Positions 31,698-40,560 of a stretch of DNA of 64,000 nucleotides are shown one piece after another. The notes under the pieces were generated by a model, which saw nothing but the letters and a program-made list of their open reading frames with translations, did not search any database and was not told the DNA's origin. Position 1 is the first letter of the stretch, and every line of letters begins with the position of its first letter. Source of the DNA: an uncultured Coriobacteriaceae bacterium (lineage in GTDB: Bacteria > Actinomycetota > Coriobacteriia > Coriobacteriales > Atopobiaceae); NCBI GenBank assembly GCA_902791035.1, contig CADAUA010000008.1, positions 42,699 through 106,698 of the forward strand, written 5' to 3'. Position numbers and translations under genes: made by a program.

Positions 31698-33383
31698 CTA
31701 GCCTGCAAGCCCCGCGATCACGGCCACCATGGCGATGACCACGCCCACGATGGACTCGCCGCCCAGAAGGCCCGAGGCCACGACGATGCCAGTGTCCTCA
31801 TGGGAGAGCTCGGAGTCCGAGTCCTTCTCGCGTCCCTTGGCCATGTGGTCGTAGAGGACTTTGACGAGGCCGCCCAGGGCGCCCGTGAACGACATGTAGA
31901 AGGGCAGGTAAACGCCCAGACCCAGCATCATGGTGGGGAAGCCAAGGCAGTAGAGGGCCGTGCCGCCAACAAGCCCGATCCAGAACGCGGGTGCGTTGGG
32001 GATGCCCGTGACCATGGTGGCCACGACGGAAGACTGGGTGGCCACGAAGGCCTTGCCGGGGCCGAAGGCGTCGGCGCCGTAAGCACCGAGCAGGGCGAAC
32101 ATCGTGGCGCTGGCCACCACGGTGCCGATGAGGGCCCCGAGGACCTGCCCCTTCCACATGGTCTTGGAGTCCGTGTCCAAAAGGGCGCCGGTCTTGAAGT
32201 CGGCCATCACGTCGCCGCCGATGCCGCATGCCACGGCGATGACGCCGGCCACGTAGAAGAGCCGCACCTGGTCATGCTCGCCCAGGGCGGCGATGAGGAG
32301 GAGCACGATGAGGCCAAATATCTCCATGGGGTCGATACCCGTCTGGCCCACGGACTGGGCGGACATGATGGCCGTGACGAAGGCCAGGCACACGATGACG
32401 ACCGAAGCCACGGGACCGAGGTCGAGTCCGAAGCACACGAGGAGGGCCGCCGCCGCGACCATGAGGGCGAGGGGGACGCGCGTGTCGCGCACCCAGGCAT
32501 CTGTGATGCCGGAGCCGCTGGTCTTGTTGCTGGCGGTGGCCTTGCTGCTGCGGGCCGCTGCCACAATCTTTGGCACGAGGTCGTGCAGGATCACGCCCAC
32601 GCCGGAGCCCATCATGAGACCCATGCCAAGGCTGCGTACGATGCCCGTGGCGGTGGTCACATCCCAGAGGCCGGCCAGCGTGCCGCCCACCATGATGCTG
32701 CCCTCGCCGATAAGGGCGCCGATGAACCAGACCAGGATGGGGGCTCCGCCCACGAGAAAGCCCATGCAGAGGCTCATGGGAGAGTTGTAGATGATGCCCA
32801 TCTCCATGCCGGGGAGGCCGAGGGGGAGGAGGAGTGCCGGCAACACGCCCAGGCCGTCACGCAGCAGCGCATACAGGCCCGCGATGCCCATGGCACCGAA
32901 GAGGCGCTTGCCCGTCTGACCGCCGGCCTTGCTGGCCTGGAGGGTCTGGGCGGCTGCCATGCCCACGGGGTACTCGAGGTCGGACTCGTCCACGAAGCGC
33001 TTGCGGATGAGAGCCGTGGCCACGAGGCCCAGGAGCACGCCGGACAGTGCCACGAAGAACATCTCCCAGAGGGAGGTCTGGCTGTCGAGCCCCAGCATCC
33101 AGATGCCGGGGATGGTAAAGGCGATGCCGCCCGCCACCATGGAGCCTGCGGACATGATGATCTGCGTCACGTTCGCGTCGTTGAGGTCGCGGTGGCCGAA
33201 GGCGCGCAGCAGCACGAGCGAGATGATGGAGGTGAAGATGGTCGGCCATGGCAGGGCGCCCAGCTTGAGGGCGGTGTAGACCGAGGATGCCGTGAGAAGT
33301 ACGCAGCCCACGACGCCGATGACGACGCCGGCACGGCTCAGCTGCCCGCTCCCGGAGGGGCGGTCGCTCTTGGTGGTGCTCAT
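31698..33383 (-). CDS. OPT-family oligopeptide/metal-chelate transporter
   Basis: 561 aa, about 14 membrane segments. SVYTALKLGALPWPTIFTSI (OPT N-terminal motif), SDLEYPVGMAAAQTLQA and GIGGDVMADFKTGALLDTD are typical of bacterial OPT/YSL proteins, which import oligopeptides or metal chelates by proton coupling. Substrate unknown. ATG 33383 follows GAGAGGAAGAAC. Single-gene unit. Confidence 0.92.
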   Translation of the reverse strand: MSTTKSDRPSGSGQLSRAGVVIGVVGCVLLTASSVYTALKLGALPWPTIFTSIISLVLLRAFGHRDLNDANVTQIIMSAGSMVAGGIAFTIPGIWMLGLDSQTSLWEMFFVALSGVLLGLVATALIRKRFVDESDLEYPVGMAAAQTLQASKAGGQTGKRLFGAMGIAGLYALLRDGLGVLPALLLPLGLPGMEMGIIYNSPMSLCMGFLVGGAPILVWFIGALIGEGSIMVGGTLAGLWDVTTATGIVRSLGMGLMMGSGVGVILHDLVPKIVAAARSSKATASNKTSGSGITDAWVRDTRVPLALMVAAAALLVCFGLDLGPVASVVIVCLAFVTAIMSAQSVGQTGIDPMEIFGLIVLLLIAALGEHDQVRLFYVAGVIAVACGIGGDVMADFKTGALLDTDSKTMWKGQVLGALIGTVVASATMFALLGAYGADAFGPGKAFVATQSSVVATMVTGIPNAPAFWIGLVGGTALYCLGFPTMMLGLGVYLPFYMSFTGALGGLVKVLYDHMAKGREKDSDSELSHEDTGIVVASGLLGGESIVGVVIAMVAVIAGLAG

Positions 33384-33503
33384 GTTCTTCCTCTCGTATA
33401 TCCGCTCCCCCGTCTGGGGAGTCGGGTTACGGCTGGGACGGGGACAGTATAGGGTTCCCGGCTACAATCTGCTGTGAGAAACCAAACGAGACATGGAGGC
33501 AGC

Positions 33504-34304
33504 ATGGCTGGCGATGGCGCGAGGGTGTTTGGGGACGTGCTGGTGGTGGATGTGGGAAACACCGAGACGTGCCTGGGGCTCTTCCGAAACGGTACGCTTG
33601 CCGGGAGGTTCGCCCTGACGACGCCAGAACGCCTCACGCCAGACGAGGCGCAGCTGAGCGCCCGCCAGGTCCTGGCCGTTCTGGGTCACGCGGCGGACGC
33701 CCCGCACGGAGCTATCCTCTCCTCGGTGGTCCCCATACTCACGGACGCATGGGTGACGGCGTTGCGGAGCGTGAGCGAGACCTGCCCACTCGTGGTGGGC
33801 CCTGGTCTCAAGACTGGGATTCGCATGCGCTATGACGACCCGGCCGAGGTCGGCTCCGACCGCCTGGCCGACGTGGTGGCCGCGCGCGAGACCTACGGTG
33901 CACCTGTAATAGCCGTCGATCTGGGCACGACCACGAACATAGAGGTCGTTGATGGGGAGGGGACCTTCCTGGGAGGGGTCATCGCCCCGGGTTTGCGCCT
34001 TGGGGCGCGGGCGCTCAGCCAGGCGGCAGCCCGCCTTCCCGCAATCGAGCTGCGGGCGCCGGAGCACGTGATCGGACGCAGCACGCGGGGTGCCATGCGG
34101 TCCGGCGTGGTGTGCGGCGAGGTCGCACGGCTCGACGGCCTTCTCGACATGGTGATGTCCGAGATGGGCTGCGTGGCGCCAATCGTGATGACGGGAGACG
34201 ACGTGCAGTTCGTGGCGCCGCTCCTGTCGCATCCGGTGCAGGTGGACACCACGCTCACGCTGCGCGGCCTCTACCTGCTCTGGGCGCGCAACGCCCGCTC
34301 CTAG
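33504..34304 (+). CDS. coaX: Type III pantothenate kinase
   Basis: 266 aa. VVDVGNTETCLGLFRNGTL (phosphate-1), GSDRLADVVAARETYG, VIAVDLGTTTNIEVVDGEGT (phosphate-2) and GGVIAPGLRLGARALSQAAA match CoaX. It phosphorylates pantothenate in the first step of CoA synthesis; type III enzymes are not feedback-inhibited by CoA and need a monovalent cation. GGAGGCAGC precedes ATG 33504. Divergent from the OPT gene. Confidence 0.95.
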   Translation: MAGDGARVFGDVLVVDVGNTETCLGLFRNGTLAGRFALTTPERLTPDEAQLSARQVLAVLGHAADAPHGAILSSVVPILTDAWVTALRSVSETCPLVVGPGLKTGIRMRYDDPAEVGSDRLADVVAARETYGAPVIAVDLGTTTNIEVVDGEGTFLGGVIAPGLRLGARALSQAAARLPAIELRAPEHVIGRSTRGAMRSGVVCGEVARLDGLLDMVMSEMGCVAPIVMTGDDVQFVAPLLSHPVQVDTTLTLRGLYLLWARNARS

Positions 34305-34313
34305 ATATGAGAG

Positions 34314-34350
34314 CAGCGGCACAGAGGCGTCTGACGCCGATGTGCCGCTG
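34314..34350. terminator. Hairpin between convergent coaX and MFS genes
   Basis: CAGCGGCACA at 34314-34323 pairs with TGTGCCGCTG at 34341-34350 around a smaller AGGCGTCTGACGCC stem-loop. No T-tract. Probably a bidirectional transcription end. Confidence 0.6.
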
Positions 34351-34374
34351 ACGCTGATGCACTGGTGCGAGAGG

Positions 34375-35589
34375 CTAGCGCTGGGCGAGCATCTTGGAGA
34401 AGCTCGTGTCGCTATGGCGTGCCCAAAACACGTAGATAAGGACGGAGACGACGCAGGCCAGCGAGACGATGGTCCACATGGCGGAGTAGCCGAGGCCGGT
34501 GATCAGCGAGCCGGCGATGCCACCACCCAGGCCGTAGCCGATGTCGTAGCCGCAGAGGAAGGTGGAGTTGGCAGAGCCGCGGGTCTCGTCGGTGGAGGTG
34601 TGGACTGCCATGGACTGGAGCGACGGCTCCAGGCCACCGAAGGCGTAGCCCGCGAGCGCGGCGGAGATCACGTACGTGACCGCGTTGGGCACGAACGCCA
34701 GGAGCAGGAAGGCTGCGAGCATGGCGGCGTTGCAGGTGTAGACGAAGATGGCCTCGCCCTTCTGGTCGACCAGCTTGCCCAGGAAGACGCGGACGAGCAG
34801 GAGCATGACGCTCATGATCACGAAGTAGAGGGAGCCCGAGGGCAGTCCCTGCTCGGAGGCGAAGATGGCCACGAAGTTCTCGAGCGCGCCGAAGGTGAAC
34901 ATGAAGACGAGCATGGTCACCGAGGCGGGAAGCGAGTCGCGGTTGATGAGGGTCTTGAAGTCCAGCTTCTTCTGGGGGACGTTGATCCTAGGCGCGTGGA
35001 TGAACATGAAGAGAACAAGGCCTACCAGGGTGATGGCCGTCGCGGTGAAGTAGAGGGCCTGGAAGCCGGCGCTCTCCATGAGGGAGAGGCCGAGTGCGGG
35101 GGCGATGGCGGATGCCAGGGCGGTAGCCATGCCGAAGTAGCCCATGCCCTCCGCGAAGCGTGGCTTGCAGATGACGTCCGAGGCCACGGTGGCGGTGGTG
35201 GAGTTGGAGAAGGAGAGGCCCACGCCGTGGACCATGCGGCAGGCGATGACGATGGAGAGGGAGGGGACCAGCACGTAACCCGCAGGTGCGAGGCTCATGA
35301 GCAACAGGCCGATCACGAGAGCCGTGCGACGGACGCCGTTGTCCAGCCACCAGCCAATGAAAGGTCGGATGATCACGGCAACGAAGGAGAAGGCCGCGGC
35401 GCAGATGCCGGCTAGGGCCTCGGTGCCGCCCAGCTCCTTCACGTAGAAGGGGAAGGTGGAGAGCGACATGATGTGGTTGGTAAACACGCAGAGGTTCACC
35501 AGGATGATGAGGACCAGGTCCTTGGTCCAGAGCTTGGGCTGGGTGCCCTTGTTGCCCGCGGCCTGGACGGCCTGTGTTGCTTGAGCCAT
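34375..35589 (-). CDS. Major facilitator superfamily transporter
   Basis: 404 aa with 12 predicted helices. N-terminal half: TFPFYVKELGGTEALAGICA and the loop 2-3 motif GWWLDNGVRRTALVIGLLLM. C-terminal half: LGKLVDQKGEAIFVYTCNAA. It resembles drug/metabolite efflux or YfcJ/YhhS-like members; substrate not assignable. ATG 35589 begins MAQATQAVQAAGNKG; the longer open frame upstream lacks family similarity. Confidence 0.9.
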   Translation of the reverse strand: MAQATQAVQAAGNKGTQPKLWTKDLVLIILVNLCVFTNHIMSLSTFPFYVKELGGTEALAGICAAAFSFVAVIIRPFIGWWLDNGVRRTALVIGLLLMSLAPAGYVLVPSLSIVIACRMVHGVGLSFSNSTTATVASDVICKPRFAEGMGYFGMATALASAIAPALGLSLMESAGFQALYFTATAITLVGLVLFMFIHAPRINVPQKKLDFKTLINRDSLPASVTMLVFMFTFGALENFVAIFASEQGLPSGSLYFVIMSVMLLLVRVFLGKLVDQKGEAIFVYTCNAAMLAAFLLLAFVPNAVTYVISAALAGYAFGGLEPSLQSMAVHTSTDETRGSANSTFLCGYDIGYGLGGGIAGSLITGLGYSAMWTIVSLACVVSVLIYVFWARHSDTSFSKMLAQR

Positions 35590-35758
35590 AAACGAATCCC
35601 TTCGACGAGCCAGCAGTTCCTGGCCGCCCGCAAGGGATGCGTGCACGTCCGCGCAGACTGCCAGGGGATCAATCGGACTTACGCCACCTGGCAGCTCATT
35701 GACTGAGGGAAGTATAGCGTCAATCGCAAGGTACCGCACGAAATGTAACAAAAGCCAC

Positions 35759-35814
35759 GTGCCGATAGTGTCTGCGTGCCGATAGTGTCTGACACCTTTG
35801 GCACAGGCGCCTTG
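35759..35814. repeat. Family B palindrome with partial duplication
   Basis: GTGCCGATAGTGTC occurs twice (35759 and 35776), the second paired with TGACACCTTTGGCAC. It lies about 180 bp before the DUF2798 gene in a 389 bp gap that also holds the leader hairpin at 35919. Confidence 0.7.
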
Positions 35815-35918
35815 GGCACGGCAGCAGGTGTGGGAATTCTGTTGCGAACGGCATGGCTGGTGCTAAGGTGTCACCTGCGTGTAGCGCAAAGTCGTCAACA
35901 GCTCGATGTAGCAAGCAA

Positions 35919-35960
35919 AGCGTGCGTCTGGGTCCCAGGGCCAGGCGCACGCTTTTTGTT
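35919..35960 (+). terminator. Rho-independent hairpin in the leader of the DUF2798 gene
   Basis: AGCGTGCG at 35919-35926 and CGCACGCT at 35946-35953 form a stem extended by CTGG/CCAG and followed by TTTTTGTTT, ending 18 bp before the start at 35979. It is the best T-tract terminator in the window yet lies upstream of a gene, so it is either the end of a short transcript or an attenuator. Confidence 0.65.
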
Positions 35961-35978
35961 TGCGGGAAGGAAGCACGT

Positions 35979-36527
35979 ATGCCCAAGAATCGCGCACAGG
36001 GGATCATCTTCGGGGTTCTGATGTCGGTGACCATGGCCTATGGCATGGAGGTCTACAACGTAGCCTGGAAGATGGGGATCCCGCTGCAACCGGGTGGCTT
36101 CTCCAACATGACCAACGATGTCTTCCTGGGGGCGCTCCTTGAGGCCGCCTACATGTGGCTCTTCGTCTTCCTCTTCTCCAACCTCTGGGGCAACCGCCTG
36201 GGTGCGGGCCTGTCGTCGCGTCTGGTCGACCCCTTGCGCGACAACGCCTTCCTCTGCCAGACCGTGCGCGCCTGCTGCACCGTGCTCGTGATGTGCCCCA
36301 CCATGAGCCTCGTGGCCTCGATCCTCTTCAACGTGATCCTTGCGGGCATGCCCGTGGCCCAGCTGCCGGCAATCTGGGTGGGCACCGTGATCAAGAACTT
36401 TCCCATGGCGCTCCTGTGGAACCTCTTTGCCGCGGGTCCCTTGAGCCGGCTCCTCTTCCGCACGTGCTTCTCGCGCGTGGGAGAGAAGGGCGGGTCCGCA
36501 GCGGTGCCCGAGCCCGGCAGGGCGTGA
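35979..36527 (+). CDS. DUF2798 family membrane protein
   Basis: 182 aa with four predicted helices arranged as two DUF2798-type pairs: IIFGVLMSVTMAYGMEVYN ... EAAYMWLFVFLFSNLWGN and VLVMCPTMSLVASILFNVIL ... IWVGTVIKNFPMALLWNLFA. Function unknown. ATG 35979 follows GGGAAGGAAGCACGT; an in-frame upstream extension would run through the leader hairpin and is rejected. Confidence 0.82.
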   Translation: MPKNRAQGIIFGVLMSVTMAYGMEVYNVAWKMGIPLQPGGFSNMTNDVFLGALLEAAYMWLFVFLFSNLWGNRLGAGLSSRLVDPLRDNAFLCQTVRACCTVLVMCPTMSLVASILFNVILAGMPVAQLPAIWVGTVIKNFPMALLWNLFAAGPLSRLLFRTCFSRVGEKGGSAAVPEPGRA

Positions 36528-36528
36528 C

Positions 36529-36600
36529 AGAAGCTCCGACCCCAGTGTCACATCGGGTGGCCGGGGCGTGACAGAAGCTCCGACCCTCAGGGTCAACCCC
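36529..36600. repeat. Family A palindromes
   Basis: GTGACAGAAGCTCCGACCCC followed by AGTGTCAC, then a second GTGACAGAAGCTCCGACCCT copy, in the convergent junction between the DUF2798 and HAD genes. Confidence 0.7.
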
Positions 36601-36606
36601 CTAGGG

Positions 36607-37461
36607 TCAGGCCTCGGTCATGAAGGAGGGCATGCGGGCTTCCGCGAAGGCGCGGGCGATCTCCTCGAGGGCGTCGGGCAAGGCGCCGTCGGCGCTTGCC
36701 CCGATGTGCCAGCGGGCGGCAGCCCTTACCTCCGGAGTGGCATTGGCCACGGCCACCGAGTTGGGCACGGCAGCCAGCATGGAGAGGTCGTTCTGGGAGT
36801 CGCCGAAGACCGCCACCTCGTCGGGTCCGATGCCGAGGGCCTCGGCGAGGCAGAGCACGCCCTTGCCCTTGTCCCACCCCCTGGGGGTTATGTCGAGCAC
36901 CGGCACCCCCTGACCGGGAAAGACGAAGTCCAGCTCGGACACGGCGTCGTTGAGCGCGTCGCGCGCTGGCGTCCAGCCCTCGGGCTCGCAGGAGAAGACG
37001 ATGTTCGCCTTCACCACCTCGGTCTCGGGGAGCTCGCGCGATACGGGGATGTCCGGCCGGTAGCGCTCGGGCGGCGCGGCTCGCAGCGCGTCCGGTCGCG
37101 TTGTCACGAAGCGCGAATAGTCCGTGCTCCAGGCGTCGTGGGTCATGAGCCAAGCACCGTCAATGCCGTCGAGCACCTCCACGAGCCGCTCCAGGCCCTC
37201 CCGCGGGAGGGGGACCTCGCGGATGGTCCTGCCATCCAGGCGAACTATCTGCCCGTTGGCAAAGGCGCCCGTGGCCCAGCAGTCCTCGGTCCCCTCGCCC
37301 ATGAGCCAGGGCAGGAGCGACGGCGCCCGTCCCGTCACGGGGCCACAGTGGACTCCTGCCGCCATCGCGGTGCGCATGGCGGCGAGCGCGCGGTCACTGG
37401 CTGGGGCGGTCCCGGCGGGGATGAGCGTGTCGTCGAGGTCGGTGAGCGCGAGCTTGATCAA
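36607..37461 (-). CDS. HAD-IIB (Cof-type) phosphatase
   Basis: 284 aa. LALTDLDDTLIPAGTA holds the nucleophile (DxDxT), VTGRAPSLLPWL motif II, and GWDKGKGVLCLAEAL with VAVFGDSQNDLSMLAAVPNS motifs III and IV; the large C2B cap lies between. Sugar-phosphate or nucleotide phosphatase, substrate unknown. Start is a TTG at 37461, favoured by GGGAGG 5 bp upstream and by the family N-terminus; no ATG fits. Confidence 0.88.
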   Translation of the reverse strand: MIKLALTDLDDTLIPAGTAPASDRALAAMRTAMAAGVHCGPVTGRAPSLLPWLMGEGTEDCWATGAFANGQIVRLDGRTIREVPLPREGLERLVEVLDGIDGAWLMTHDAWSTDYSRFVTTRPDALRAAPPERYRPDIPVSRELPETEVVKANIVFSCEPEGWTPARDALNDAVSELDFVFPGQGVPVLDITPRGWDKGKGVLCLAEALGIGPDEVAVFGDSQNDLSMLAAVPNSVAVANATPEVRAAARWHIGASADGALPDALEEIARAFAEARMPSFMTEA

Positions 37462-37639
37462 GGGGACCTCCCGGTACGTGGATCGATATCGCGGATATGG
37501 CATCAATGCCTGAACGACGATGCCATGGTGGCGCCCAGTCGGACCGTGTGGTGGCCGGCTTTGCCGCATGCCCAGCGCCTGCGGTACAGTATGACGCAGC
37601 ATACGACATTTGGGTCAGCGACCGTCTGGGAGGGTGCCT

Positions 37640-39502
37640 ATGCGTTGCGCCAACTGCGGCAGGGAAGCGCCTGACTGGGCTGCGTTCTGTCCCTTCTGCG
37701 GTGCACGTCTGGAGCGTCCGGAACCGGTCGAGGAAACGGCAGATTCCCAGAGCGATTTGTCGGAAGAGCCTGACGACCAAGCCGAGAGCGGTGCCCATGG
37801 TCAGGCCGTCGCCGAGCCCCAGGACGAGGATTGCGACAAGGACCAGGCCATCGCCGAGCCCCAGGACGAGGTCAGTGCCCAAATACCCGCCCCCGCCCAG
37901 GCCAGCAACATCGACAAGTACGTCGAAGCTGCCATGGAATCCCTGTATGCGGCGGTGGAGTCCGATGCCGGCGGTCTGCCTCCTGCCGAGGAGGGGTCCG
38001 AGCCCAATGATGGATCCGCCGGTGATCGCGCTGACGAGAATCTCGAGCCCGACGGCGAGCCCAATGCCGAACCCAGCGGCGAGTCCAGCGACGGATCCGC
38101 AGGTGATCGCGCTGACGAGCCCCACGAGGATTTCGAGCCCGACGAACCCAGCACCGAGACCGATGACGGTTTCTGGTTCGATGCCGAGCCCGAGGAGCCC
38201 GGCGAGCCCGAAGGGGACGAGCTTGTTGACGAGCCCGCCGGGAAGCCTGAGGCCGCCGAGAAGCCCGAGCTTGTTGACGAGTCCGCCGTCGAGCTTGAGC
38301 CCGAGCCCGCCAACGAGCTTGAGCCCTTGGAGGCCGACGCCCTTGTCCCCGAACCTGCCGACGACTCTACCTCTGAGCTCGAGCGCACCGTGGTGAGGCC
38401 CCCCTTGGTCATCGACGTCGATTCGGACGACCCGGAGGCAGAGCCCGCGCAAGCCGCAGAGGGCAAGCCGGGGTCCGAGCCCGGGGCGCCCGGCCGTCCC
38501 ACGCGGGTGACGCGTACCGGCCGTACCAGCCGTGCCAAGCGCGAGAAGCGCTCCAAGTCGGGGACGGACCCCACCACTCCTGCCGAGCCGTCGGCTCCAC
38601 AGAAGGGCCGGAAGGCCCTTGTCATCGGCCTCGTGCTGGTGGCGGTCGCGCTCTCGGCCTTCGCGGCCTGGTACACCTACGACCAGGAGATGTGGGGCGG
38701 TAAGACCGTGCCCGTGGTCGTCTCGCTGGTCGAGGACGATGCCCGCGCCCAGCTGGAGGCCAAGGGCTTTGTGGCGGAGGTGGAGGAGCAGCCCGTGGAC
38801 GAGGCCGTGGGTACGGTGCTCTCCGAGGAGCCGGACGACCAGAGCCGTCTGCCCGAGGGCTCTACGGTCAGGATCGTGGTGGGCGTGGCGCGCGTGATGC
38901 CTGCCGTGGTGGGCCAGTCGGGCGCTTACGCCGTGCAGGTCCTGACCGACGCGGGCCTCGTGGTGACCACGCAGGAGGTCCTCTCCGACGAGGGGGAGGG
39001 CACCGTGCTTGCCTCGTCGCTCTCGGAGGGGGCCACCTTCAAGACCGGCGACGGCGTCACGCTCACGCTGGCCAAGGCGCGCGTGGTGCCCGACGTGGTG
39101 GGCATGGGCAAGAGCGACGCCACGGCGGCGATCGAGGCCCAGGGCCTGACGGTCAAGGTCGCCTACCAGGAGGCGGACTCCGGGATCGGCACCGTGCTTG
39201 CCGTGAGCCCCGAGGCAGGCACCAAGGCCACGGCCGACACGGCGGTGACCATCACCGTGGCCAAGCAGAAGGGCGTCACCGTGCCCAACCTGATTGGCAT
39301 GAAGTACACGTGGACGGGCTCGGCCGACGAGGCCATCGACAACGCCAAGGCCAAGCTGGAGGCCATGGGGCTCAGGTTCCAGAAGGTGAGCATACCGCCC
39401 GACGGCTCGCACAGCCTGGGCGAGGTCATCTGGCAGGACCCGCTGCCGGGTGCGGTCGTCTCCCCGGGCTCCACGGTGCAGGTCTACGAGATCTCGCAAT
39501 AG
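37640..39502 (+). CDS. Zinc-ribbon / acidic linker / transmembrane / PASTA-repeat protein
   Basis: 620 aa. Residues 1-25 form a zinc ribbon (CANCGREAPDWAAFCPFCG). Residues 30-290 are Glu/Asp/Pro-rich with degenerate repeats; about 290-320 is basic. One membrane helix at about 324-346 (ALVIGLVLVAVALSAFAAWY) is followed by four extracytoplasmic PASTA-like repeats (VPDVVGMGKSDATAAIEAQG, VPNLIGMKYTWTGSADEA and relatives). PASTA domains normally sense peptidoglycan on PknB-type kinases, but no kinase domain is present. A cell-envelope role is inferred. ATG 37640 follows GGGAGGGTGCCT. Confidence 0.87.
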   Translation: MRCANCGREAPDWAAFCPFCGARLERPEPVEETADSQSDLSEEPDDQAESGAHGQAVAEPQDEDCDKDQAIAEPQDEVSAQIPAPAQASNIDKYVEAAMESLYAAVESDAGGLPPAEEGSEPNDGSAGDRADENLEPDGEPNAEPSGESSDGSAGDRADEPHEDFEPDEPSTETDDGFWFDAEPEEPGEPEGDELVDEPAGKPEAAEKPELVDESAVELEPEPANELEPLEADALVPEPADDSTSELERTVVRPPLVIDVDSDDPEAEPAQAAEGKPGSEPGAPGRPTRVTRTGRTSRAKREKRSKSGTDPTTPAEPSAPQKGRKALVIGLVLVAVALSAFAAWYTYDQEMWGGKTVPVVVSLVEDDARAQLEAKGFVAEVEEQPVDEAVGTVLSEEPDDQSRLPEGSTVRIVVGVARVMPAVVGQSGAYAVQVLTDAGLVVTTQEVLSDEGEGTVLASSLSEGATFKTGDGVTLTLAKARVVPDVVGMGKSDATAAIEAQGLTVKVAYQEADSGIGTVLAVSPEAGTKATADTAVTITVAKQKGVTVPNLIGMKYTWTGSADEAIDNAKAKLEAMGLRFQKVSIPPDGSHSLGEVIWQDPLPGAVVSPGSTVQVYEISQ

Positions 39503-39543
39503 GGACGAGCGGGCCTAGGGCGTGGCGTCGGCCTCAGCCGAGT

Positions 39544-40515
39544 TCAGCGCGGCACCACGATCACGTCGTAGCGCACCGACTTGCCGGCCACGCTGTAGCT
39601 GGGCTTGTGGTCGGCGAGCCAGGGACCCTTGGCCATGCGCTTGACCACGACCTTGCGGGGCCGCACGGCGAGTGCCGCCTGCAGGAGGGCCTTCTCGTCC
39701 TCGGCGGGGCTCTTCAGCTGGTGGAGGAGCTGGAACTTCTTCTTTACCAGGGCGGACTTGGTGCGGGCCGGAAACATGGGGTCGAGAAGGACCACGTCGG
39801 GGGCGGGGGCGCTTGTGTCCGCCATCGCCTGCATGGCAGCGATGGAGTCGTCCTGCACGAGGGTCATGCGGGCGGCGATTGGGGCGAGGCGCGGGTCGGC
39901 TGCCGCGCGGGCCAGCGCGTCGGCGAGAAGGGCTGCGATCGTGGGGTCGCGCTCGTAGAGGGTCACGGAGAAGCCCGCCGCGGCCAGGAGGGTCGAGTCA
40001 TCGCCCAGGCCGGCCGTGGCGTCGATCGCCGTGGGGTGTTCCACGCCTCGCACGCGGGCTGCGCGCACCAGGAGCTCGTGGGCCAGACGGTCCGGGCGCA
40101 GCCGGGGCACGAGGCGCGTGAGGTCGGCGCGGAGCTCCAGGCCCGTACCGTCCACCAGGGTCAGGCCCTCGGGACGGTCCTCCAACCGGGGGCTGGCGGG
40201 ATTGCCGCCCTTGTCGGCCTCGCTTCCCTTGCTGCCTGCGACGCCGGTGCCCGCGCTTGGCTCCACGACCACCTGAAGCTGGGGGTTCTCCGCCGCCATG
40301 CGCTCGAACACGCGCCGCGCGCGACAGAACCACTCGGACTCGGGCTCGGCCGGCACGAGCGTAACCTGCGTGGGCTCGCACACGTCGCCCAGGCAGTCCG
40401 CGAGCGCGGAGAGGTTGCCCCCGTACCAGTCGGGGAAGGACAGCTCGTGCGCCACGAGCGCATGCAGGGCGTCCGGCCCCTCCAGGTCCCTCTCGCGTAT
40501 GGTCAGCTCGCGCAT
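39544..40515 (-). CDS. rsmJ: Barstar-like immunity domain fused to RsmJ 16S rRNA methyltransferase
   Basis: 323 aa, one uninterrupted frame. Residues 1-86 match barstar: HELSFPDWYGGNLSALADCL aligns with the barnase-binding helix (Asp at 40 equals barstar Asp39; barstar Asp35 is Ser here). A low-complexity linker spans about 87-115. Residues 116-323 are RsmJ, the methyltransferase that makes m2G1516 in 16S rRNA: IDATAGLGDDSTLLAAAGF is the SAM loop (from about 164) and LLDPMFPARTKSALVKKK (243-260) the catalytic DPMFP motif. It lies 45 bp downstream of a barnase gene on the same strand, as expected for the cognate inhibitor. A fusion with RsmJ is not a standard arrangement. Confidence 0.87.
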   Translation of the reverse strand: MRELTIRERDLEGPDALHALVAHELSFPDWYGGNLSALADCLGDVCEPTQVTLVPAEPESEWFCRARRVFERMAAENPQLQVVVEPSAGTGVAGSKGSEADKGGNPASPRLEDRPEGLTLVDGTGLELRADLTRLVPRLRPDRLAHELLVRAARVRGVEHPTAIDATAGLGDDSTLLAAAGFSVTLYERDPTIAALLADALARAAADPRLAPIAARMTLVQDDSIAAMQAMADTSAPAPDVVLLDPMFPARTKSALVKKKFQLLHQLKSPAEDEKALLQAALAVRPRKVVVKRMAKGPWLADHKPSYSVAGKSVRYDVIVVPR

Positions 40516-40560
40516 CCTGCGCCTCCGTCCTTCTTGTCGCGCCGTCCGGCGTGCCTGTCT

